From CAWEBF01 sp963807235 (GTDB lineage Bacteria > Acidobacteriota > Vicinamibacteria > Vicinamibacterales > UBA2999): 64,000 nt of DNA. Below the pieces are notes generated by a model that searched no databases, was not told the DNA's origin, and saw only the letters and a list, made by a program, of their open reading frames with translations. The number at the start of each line of letters is the position of its first letter. Positions within the stretch are counted from its first letter, which is position 1. The DNA lies in contig CAWEBF010000008.1 in NCBI GenBank assembly GCA_963807235.1, positions 1-64,000 of the forward strand, read 5' to 3'. This document shows, piece after piece, positions 57,748 to 64,000 of the stretch. The position numbers were made by a program, and so were the translations under genes.

Positions 57748-59325
57748 TCAGGTTCGCAATTCCAAAGAAGGCTTCGGAGCTCCAGCTCCGCGTCCGAGTT
57801 TGTGACCTGTGACTTGTGAACTGTGCATCACGGCCTGTGCGGCGCGCTCCACCAGGACGCGCGCGTCGGCTGGTGTCCACGGTTCGACGCCGCTGTCCGC
57901 CAGGCGCTCTGCAACCGCGGCCATGGTCGGTGGCCGGTCGGCTGGCCGCTTTGCCAGGCACTGCATGACCAGGCGCTCCAGCTCCGGCGGGATCGCGAGG
58001 CTGGTCCGCGTGGATGGGGGATCGGGCGTCTGTTGGACGTGCAGCAGCGCCATCCTGGTGGGATTCTCTTCCTCGAACACCGTCGTTCCGGTCAGCAGGA
58101 AGTAGGCCACGCAGCCCAGCGCGTAGATGTCGGCGCGGCGATCGATCGCCACGTCGGCGAGCGCGATCTCGGGCGCCATATACCCCGGCGTGCCGGCGGT
58201 GGTGCCGGCAACGGTCAACTGTGTCGCACCCGGGTCGCCGACCGTCTTGGCCAGCCCGAAGTCCAGCACCTTCACGAAGTCCACCGCCAGCGCGACCTCA
58301 CAGACCATCACGTTGGACGGCTTCAGATCCCGGTGCACGAGACCGCGCTCGTGGGCCTCGTGCAGCGACTCGCACATCTGCGACAGCAGCGCCACCGCCC
58401 GTGCGGCCGGCAACGGGCCGAAATCGTTGACCAGTGACTGGAGGCTCATGCCGTCCAGCAGCTCCATGACGTAGTAGAAGCGGCCGTCCGCCGCCTCGCC
58501 GAAGTCGTACAGATAGACCGTGTGCGGCGACTGCAGCTTCGCGATCACGTTGGCTTCGCGCCGGAATCGCGCGGCGGCCGTGTCGGCCGAGCGGCCTTCC
58601 TGATCGACGACGTCCCGGCGAATGATCTTCACGGCGGCGGCGCGCGCCAGCAGCTTGTGGCTGGCCTTCCAGACCTCCCCCATCCCGCCTTCGCCGATCC
58701 GCGATTCCAGGCGGTAGCCGCCGACGTCGTCGCGGCCGCCGGCGGCCGCGGCAGCCCCTGGACCGTCGGCGGAGTGGCCGATCCAATAGACAACGGCCGC
58801 CAGCCCGTAGTTCAGCGCCGGCCACAGGAGAAACAGATCGGGCGCGAGGCCCCGGGCGGCGTTCACGGCGTACGCCACAGGCCACGCTGTCGCGGCGACG
58901 AGCCCGACCGCGAGGGCCCTGGCCGGGCGGTTCGGCACCAGCGCGCTGAAGATGAGGATCCAGGGCCCCACCGCCGAGATCCCCGCCGGCGGCGAGGACG
59001 CGGGCCCCGCCGTTTCGATCATGGCCAGGGCGAACGCGATCAACGCCTGCCAGGCCATCCCCAGCCGAAGCACCATCGACGGCGAGGTCAAGCGGTACTG
59101 CCGCGCCGCGAAGATCGCCGCCGACGAGAGCACCGCGGCGAGCAGCACCAGCCGGTTCGCCGGGTTGAAGGCCACATCGACGAGTGCGGGTTGTGCCGCG
59201 GCTCGGGCCACCTGGACGGCCGGCAAGGCGACGGCGGTGGCCAGCGCGACGCGGCCGATACGCGCCGCGGCCCTCTCTACGACGGCCGGAGGCAGACCGC
59301 GGCTACGCTCGTCGTCCGGCGCCAT
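57748..59325 (-). CDS. Ser/Thr protein kinase with N-terminal membrane domain
   Basis: ATG 59325 (MAPDDERSRGLPP). Residues about 25-220 contain hydrophobic helices (ALATAVALPAVQVARAAA, RLVLLAAVLSSAAIFAA, MAWQALIAFALAMIETAG, VGPWILIFSALVP, ALAVGLVAATAWPVAYAV), then the kinase: GEGGMGEVWKASHK, AAVKIIR, HRDLKPSNVMV, LDFGLAK, GTPGYMAPEIAL. Here the membrane part comes before the kinase, the reverse of PknB-type enzymes. The last 20-odd residues (VMHSSQVTGHKLGRGAGAPKPSLELRT) are encoded by a heptamer array and hairpin, so the natural end was probably shortly before. It is divergent from the transporter-HEAT gene at 59345. Confidence 0.85.
   Translation of the reverse strand: MAPDDERSRGLPPAVVERAAARIGRVALATAVALPAVQVARAAAQPALVDVAFNPANRLVLLAAVLSSAAIFAARQYRLTSPSMVLRLGMAWQALIAFALAMIETAGPASSPPAGISAVGPWILIFSALVPNRPARALAVGLVAATAWPVAYAVNAARGLAPDLFLLWPALNYGLAAVVYWIGHSADGPGAAAAAGGRDDVGGYRLESRIGEGGMGEVWKASHKLLARAAAVKIIRRDVVDQEGRSADTAAARFRREANVIAKLQSPHTVYLYDFGEAADGRFYYVMELLDGMSLQSLVNDFGPLPAARAVALLSQMCESLHEAHERGLVHRDLKPSNVMVCEVALAVDFVKVLDFGLAKTVGDPGATQLTVAGTTAGTPGYMAPEIALADVAIDRRADIYALGCVAYFLLTGTTVFEEENPTRMALLHVQQTPDPPSTRTSLAIPPELERLVMQCLAKRPADRPPTMAAVAERLADSGVEPWTPADARVLVERAAQAVMHSSQVTGHKLGRGAGAPKPSLELRT
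57775..57828. repeat. Hairpin plus heptamer array (TGTGACT type)
   Basis: CGGAGCTCCAGCTCCG (57775-57790), then TGTGACC, TGTGACT, TGTGAAC, TGTGCAT (57801-57828). Same architecture as 44468-44533. It codes for the C-terminal tail of the minus-strand kinase. Confidence 0.8.
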
Positions 59326-59344
59326 CGTGACTCGATGATACGCG

Positions 59345-61588
59345 GTGATACGATCGCCGGCAGGGCTCGTGTCGATCCGCCCCGCAGTTACTGCCGCCAC
59401 CATCTGTTCCGCGGCTGTCAGCGCACATTTCGTCGCGGGCAAGGCCACGCGCGACGCGCTGTTCCTGGCCAATGCCGACGTGACGTCGCTGCCCGCCCTC
59501 GTGGCGGTGACGGCGGCCTGCTCGATCGGACTCGTTGCGCTCAGCTCGTTCGCGCTGCGGCGCGATGCAGCCGGAAACCCTGATCCCGGCGGCGTTTTCC
59601 GTGCACGCCGGATTGCTGCTGCTGGACTGGCTGCTGGTCGAGCGATTCACCTTGCCCATCGCGTGGCTGGTCTACCTGCAGATAGCGGGCCTCGGGCCGC
59701 TCCTCGGCTCGGGTTTCTGGCTGCTGGCGTCGGAGCGGTTCGACCCCCGCACCGCCCGCCGGCACTACGGTCAGATTGCGGGTGTGGGGACGCTGGCCGG
59801 GCTGGTGGCGGCGCTGGCGGCCGAGCGGGTCGGCGCCCTCTTCGGCATCGCGGCCATGCTGCCGATTCTGGCGGCGGTGAGCATCGTGTGTGCCGCCACG
59901 ATCCGGCGCTTCGCCCCGGAGCCTGTGCCAGTCCAGCGCCGGGCCCATGCCATGGACGACGCACCAGAGCTCGCCGCCGAATCCCCCCGTTCCGGGCTGC
60001 GCGCCCTGGCCAAGGCGCCGTACCTCCAGAACCTGGCCGCGCTGGTGTTCCTGGGTACGCTGGCGGCAGCCATTGCGGACTACGTCTTCAAAGCCGCCGC
60101 CGTGGACGCGTTCGGCCGCGGTGATGCGCTGCTGCGCTTTTTCGCGATCTACTACGCCGCCGTCAGCCTGGTGGCGTTCGTGGTGCAGACGAAGGTGAGC
60201 ACGATCGCGCTCGAGAAGCTGGGCCTCGGCGTGACAGCAAGCACACCATCGTTGGCACTCGCAGTCGGCGCGGCGGGCGGCCTGCTGGCGCCCGGCCTGC
60301 AGGGTGCCGTGATGGCGCGGGTGGGCGAGTCGGTGTTCCGGAGTTCGCTGTTCAAGACGGGCTACGAGATCTTCTTCACCCCGATTCAGCCCCAGGACAA
60401 GCGCGCGGCCAAGTCGATCATCGACGTCGGCTTCGATCGTCTGGGCGATGCCGCCGGTGGCGCCGTGGTCGCCGGGCTGCTGCTGGTGCCGTTCGGCAGC
60501 TCGTCCCAGCGGCTCCTGATCGCCGCCATCGTCTGTTCGGGGGCCGCCCTGTTCGCGGCCCTGCGGCTGAGCCGCGGCTACATCCGTACGCTCGAGGAAA
60601 GCCTGGTGAACCGCGCGATCGACTTCGACCTCGGGGACGCCACGGACCTCACCACCCGCACGTCGATCCTTCGAACGCTGCGATCGAGCGGCGTCGGCGG
60701 CACGCGGTCCTCAGGAGCCACGACAGGCCCCGTGGGCCGCTCCCAATCGCCGACCCTGAGGTCCAGGAGATCCTGGCGCTCAGATCCCGGGATCCGAACC
60801 GCATTCGCCCGGTCCTCCGTGAGGGCGACGGCATCCCCGCTTCGCTCGTGCCGCACGTGATTCCGCTGCTGGCGTGGGATCCCGTCGCCGACGACGCCAT
60901 CCGGGCCCTGAAGGGAGTGGCCGAGGAACGCCTGGGCCAGCTGATCGACGCGCTGCTGGATCCCAACCAGCCGTTCGCGGTCCGCCGCAGGCTGGCCCGC
61001 GTCTTCTCCGTCTGCGTGTCGCAGCGCTCGGTCGATGGACTGCTGCTGGGGCTGGAAGATCTGCGGTTCGAGGTGCGGTTCCACTGCGGGCGTTCCCTTG
61101 CCGCGGTGGTCGAGCGCAGCAGCTTCGTCAGCGTGGACGTGGAGCGCGTGCTCAACCTGGTGCGGCGCGAGCTGGCGGTCGGGCGACCCGTGTGGGAAAG
61201 CCAGCGGCTGCTGGATGACGTGGACGACAGCCGCTTCGTGGACGGGTTCTTGAAACAGCGAGCCGGGCAAAGCCTGGCCCACGTGTTCACGCTGCTGTCG
61301 GTGGCGCTGCCGACGGTTCCGCTGCAGATTGCGTATCGTGGGCTGCTGACCGACGACCGGGCGCTCCGCGGGACCGCGCTGGAGTACCTTGAGGGGGTGC
61401 TGCCACGGGATATTCGCGATCAGCTGTGGCCGGTGCTGGGCGATGAGCCCGCCGCCCCGGCCGGAACCACGCGAGATCGGAACCAAATCCTGGCCGACCT
61501 GATCAGCTCGAACGAATCGATCATGGTCAACCTCGAGGGGCTGCGGCAGCGACTGGCGCGCCCGCCGGGGGGCGAAGAAGGCGCCTGA
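59345..61588 (+). CDS. ATP/ADP-carrier-like transporter with C-terminal HEAT-like domain (frameshifted)
   Basis: Probably GTG 59345. Membrane helices throughout the first 400 residues (SVHAGLLLLDWLLVERF, LPIAWLVYLQIAGLGPLLGSGFWLLA, LQNLAALVFLGTLAAAIADYVFKA and others). FKTGYEIFFTPIQPQDKRAAKSIIDVGFDRLGDAAGG is the same signature as in the transporter at 56314. After a shift near 60700 a soluble helical-repeat region follows (VPHVIPLLAWDPVADDAIRALKGVAEERLGQLIDALLD, FAVRRRLARVFSVCVSQRSVDGLLLGLEDLRFEVRFHCGRSLA), which looks like HEAT repeats. An earlier shift lies near 59565. About 745 residues. A kinase gene starts three bases after its stop. Transporter-HEAT fusions of this family are rarely discussed; the substrate is unknown. 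Confidence 0.65.
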
Positions 61589-61591
61589 GAC

Positions 61592-63218
61592 ATGGCTGAG
61601 CACCGAAGCATCCGCGCCCGCCGTGAGCCGGCTCCGTCGGCCACCGGTGCGGGCGACACCAAGTCGTTCCTGCCCGAAGAGCTGCTCTCGGAGCAGGTCC
61701 AGCGGCTGGCGCTGTTCTGCCTGATCGCGGCGGGGATGTGGACGGTCGGGTTCGTGATGGATCTGCTCGTGCTGCCGTACGCCACGGGCATGCCACGAAA
61801 CTTCCGGTCCTTGACGCTCGAGTTCATGGCCACGCTGGCCTCGCTGGTGGTAGGCCTCTACGCGGCGACCTCCGATGCCAGCAGCCAGCGCAAGGCCGAC
61901 GTCGGCATCGTCATGATGCTGGCCAACGCCGTCGCTGATCGCCGCCCTGAATACCTGGGCCCTTCCGCTTCCAACCGCCGTTCCGCCGGGTACCTCTCCT
62001 GGACCACGGTTCTCATCCTGGTCTACTCGATGGTGGCCTCCCACACGCCACGCCGCATGCTGTTCGCGGCGCTCGTCGCCGCCTCCTGCGATCCGGTGGC
62101 ATTCTGGCTCGCCCACCTGCGCGGGGTCCCCACGCCATCGGCCGCCGAGGTGTTCGTGATGATGTGGCCCAACTACAGCTGCGCGGCGATCGCCATGCTG
62201 CCGTCGCGCGTGCTGCACCGGCTGGGCAAGAAGCTGCGCGACGCCCAGGCGCTCGGCAGCTACCACCTGGTGGAGCTGCTGGGGCGCGGCGGCATGGGCG
62301 AGGTGTGGCGCGCCGAGCACGAGCTGCTGGCGCGCCAGGCCGCCATCAAGCTCGTGCGCCCGGAGGTCCTGGGCGCCCGCAGCGAGGCCGACGCCCAGTC
62401 GCTGATGCGGCGGTTCGAGCGCGAAGCGCAGGCCACCGCGGCGCTGAGCTCGCCGCACACGATTCACCTGTTCGACTTCGGCACGACCAACGACGGCTCC
62501 TTCTACTACGTCATGGAGCTGCTGGCCGGCCGCGATCTCGAGTCGCTGGTGCGGGAGTTCGGGCCCGTGCCGGCGCCGCGGGCGGTCTATCTGCTGCGCC
62601 AGGTGTGCCACTCGCTGGCCGACGCGCACGCGCGCGGCTTCGTGCACCGGGACATCAAGCCGGCCAACATCTACGTCTGCCGGATGGGGCTGGAGTTCGA
62701 CTTCGTGAAGGTGCTGGATTTCGGCCTCGTGAAGGTGAAGGACCGCGCGATGGACATGACGACGCTGGCCACGATGGACCACACGACCAGCGGCACGCCG
62801 GCCTACATGGCGCCCGAGGCGATTCTCGGCGACGTCGAGGTCGATCGGCGCGCCGACGTGTACGCGTTGGGCTGCGTGGCGTACTATCTCCTGACCGGCC
62901 ACCTGGTGTTCGAGGCCGACACCCCGATGAAGATGTTCGTACAGCACCTGCAAGCCACAGCCCATCCCGCCGTCGCAGCGCAGCGAGCTGCCCATTCCCC
63001 CGGAAGTGGACGCCTTCGTGATGTCGTGCCTGGAAAAGGATCCCGACAAGCGCCCGCAGTCGGCGCGCGAGCTGTTCGAGATGGCGTACTCGTGCGGCAG
63101 CGGTGGGTGGACCAACCGCGACGCGAAAGCGTGGTGGGAGGTGCACCTGCCGGAGCTGACCCGCGACCTTGTCGTCGCCGTCCCGGCCGATCCAACCTAT
63201 ACACAGGCTTCGTCGTAG
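61592..63218 (+). CDS. Ser/Thr protein kinase with N-terminal membrane domain (frameshift near end)
   Basis: ATG 61592, three bases after the transporter stop. Membrane helices in the first 200 residues (LALFCLIAAGMWTVGFVMDLLVLPY, LEFMATLASLVVGLYAA, WTTVLILVYSMVASHTPRRMLFAALVAASC), with a local frame disturbance between about 61933 and 61998. Kinase motifs: GRGGMGEVWRAEHE, AAIKLVR, HRDIKPANIYV, LDFGLVK, GTPAYMAPEAIL, DVYALGCVAYYLLTG. Near 62960 the frame shifts to the end PPEVDAFVMSCLEKDPDKRPQSARELFEMAYSCG, stop 63216-63218. About 540 residues. Same membrane-first layout as the kinase at 57748, so they are paralogs. Likely co-transcribed with the transporter. Confidence 0.85.
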
Positions 63219-63223
63219 CCCTC

Positions 63224-64000
63224 ATGACGCCGTCGTCGCTTCGGTGGGTTGGCAGCGCTGGTCTGCTTCTGGTGCTCGCGTCGCAGGGCTGGGCCCAGGA
63301 GCCGGAAACGCGCGCGGCCGAGCTGCAACGCCAGCGGGAGGAAAAAGCCAAGCAGCTGGAGCCGCCGAAGTCGTCCGCGGTCGAGCGCGGGCTGTTGCGC
63401 CTCGAGGAGGGCCGTCTCTTCGAGCGCTTGCTGAGTCCCCCCGAAGGCTTCTATCCGAAGATTGGCAACATCACGGCCGGGAGCGGGTTCGCCGCGGGAC
63501 CCGGTTACCGCCGCACGCGCCTCTTCGGCGACTCCACCGACTTGTCGGCCTTCGCCGCCTTCTCCACGATGCGGTACTGGATCGTGGAGGGGCGCCTGCG
63601 CATGCCCCGGCTGGCCGGCGAACGCGTCGCCCTGGACCTGTACGGCCGTCGCTCGGATTACCGGCACGAGCCCTTCTACGGATTGGGCCAGGACTCGGAG
63701 CGAACCAACGAGGCGTTCTACGCGCTGAAAAACACCGCGATTGGGGGCGGCGTGACAGTCTCGCCGCGTCCATGGCTGTCGTTTGGCGGCTCCACCGAAG
63801 TGTTTCAGCCGAACGTGCGCGGCATCGACGATGAAGCGTCGATCGACGATATCTTCACGCCACTCGAGGCGCCAGGCCTCCGCGCACAGCCGCGGTTTCT
63901 GCGCCACGCGGCCACCGCCGAGGTGAACTACCGCGAGCCACGTGGCAACCCGCGCCGCGGCGGCAAATACGCGGTGGCCTACCAGAAATACGTCGACCGG
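63224..64000 (+). CDS. Outer-membrane barrel protein, surface-antigen (BamA/D15)-like, cut by window end
   Basis: ATG 63224, five bases after the kinase stop; open to the end of the window (259 codons). Signal peptide WVGSAGLLLVLASQGWAQ, a charged helical segment (AAELQRQREEKAKQLEPPKSSAVERGLLRLEEG), then regular amphipathic beta-strands with aromatic residues and turns (FYPKIGNITAGSGFAAGPGYRR, DLSAFAAFSTMRYWIVEGRLRM, RVALDLYGRRSDYRHEPFYGLGQDS, NTAIGGGVTVSPRPWLSFGGSTEVFQP). The GLGQDS segment and strand pattern resemble bacterial surface-antigen barrels. The C-terminus is not in the window, so the assignment is tentative. Confidence 0.6.
   Translation, partial: MTPSSLRWVGSAGLLLVLASQGWAQEPETRAAELQRQREEKAKQLEPPKSSAVERGLLRLEEGRLFERLLSPPEGFYPKIGNITAGSGFAAGPGYRRTRLFGDSTDLSAFAAFSTMRYWIVEGRLRMPRLAGERVALDLYGRRSDYRHEPFYGLGQDSERTNEAFYALKNTAIGGGVTVSPRPWLSFGGSTEVFQPNVRGIDDEASIDDIFTPLEAPGLRAQPRFLRHAATAEVNYREPRGNPRRGGKYAVAYQKYVDR

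Noticed and set aside
1..64000. tRNA, rRNA or riboswitch genes
   Set aside because: No cloverleaf, rRNA core or known riboswitch motif was recognised on either strand; a covariance-model search would be needed to exclude weak ones.

Overview
The window looks like a piece of a GC-rich, Gram-negative, free-living heterotroph, most likely a member of Acidobacteriota (Vicinamibacteria-like). This is inferred from gene content: five large TonB-dependent receptors with an N-terminal carboxypeptidase-regulatory domain, DUF1552 and DUF1592 proteins, CRTAC1/FG-GAP and TPR secreted proteins, exported ankyrin-repeat proteins, Tat-exported enzymes, and many membrane-bound Ser/Thr kinases. No rRNA, tRNA, CRISPR array or complete insertion sequence was seen. 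About half of the genes carry one or more single-base frameshifts, with long clean stretches in between (28.5-36.5 kb, 49.4-56.1 kb). Coordinates for broken genes span the whole reconstructed gene. Most shifts are probably assembly indels, but 10.7-12.9 kb also contains lesions that look like real decay.

Layout. 1-4.4 kb: DUF1552 protein, di-haem cytochrome c, a secreted unknown and an exported ankyrin protein. 4.5-10.7 kb: a TonB receptor, then a Tat-exported thiamine-diphosphate enzyme followed by two c-type cytochromes. 10.7-12.9 kb: remnants of a VapC/Phd toxin-antitoxin pair, a decayed member of a small secreted-protein family, and a secreted protein with an in-frame stop. 12.9-20.5 kb: an FAD amine oxidase and two TonB receptors with recognisable promoters. 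20.5-24 kb, minus strand: two intact members of the secreted family, an epoxide-hydrolase-like enzyme and a HEXXH protein. 24-34.2 kb: ankyrin, DUF1592 cytochrome, DUF1552, ankyrin, FG-GAP and TPR genes. 34.4-41.2 kb: a TonB receptor, a TPR protein and a CRTAC1 protein. 41.2-44.4 kb: a hydroquinone-type aromatic catabolic cluster (IclR regulator, PcpA-like ring-cleavage dioxygenase, maleylacetate reductase). 44.5-49.1 kb: an M24 aminopeptidase, small membrane or secreted proteins, a CDP-alcohol phosphatidyltransferase and a GtrA-domain protein. 49.4-52.5 kb: the one intact TonB receptor. 52.5-56.1 kb: a Ser/Thr kinase with its ECF sigma factor, and a 5'-nucleotidase lipoprotein. 56.3-64 kb: two ATP/ADP-carrier-like transporters interleaved with two kinases whose membrane domain comes first, and the start of an outer-membrane protein.

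The most unusual signal is non-coding. At least ten intergenic sites carry short tandem arrays whose unit is always 7 bases, in three sequence families. Some arrays run into start regions of genes, where loss or gain of one unit would change the reading frame. A second, modular repeat of about 80 bp occurs four times, and a perfect 46-bp inverted repeat lies at 47.0-47.1 kb. Among coding regions, the Tat-exported TPP enzyme with its cytochromes and the twice-occurring DUF1592-DUF1552-exported-ankyrin module are the best candidates for an undescribed periplasmic system.
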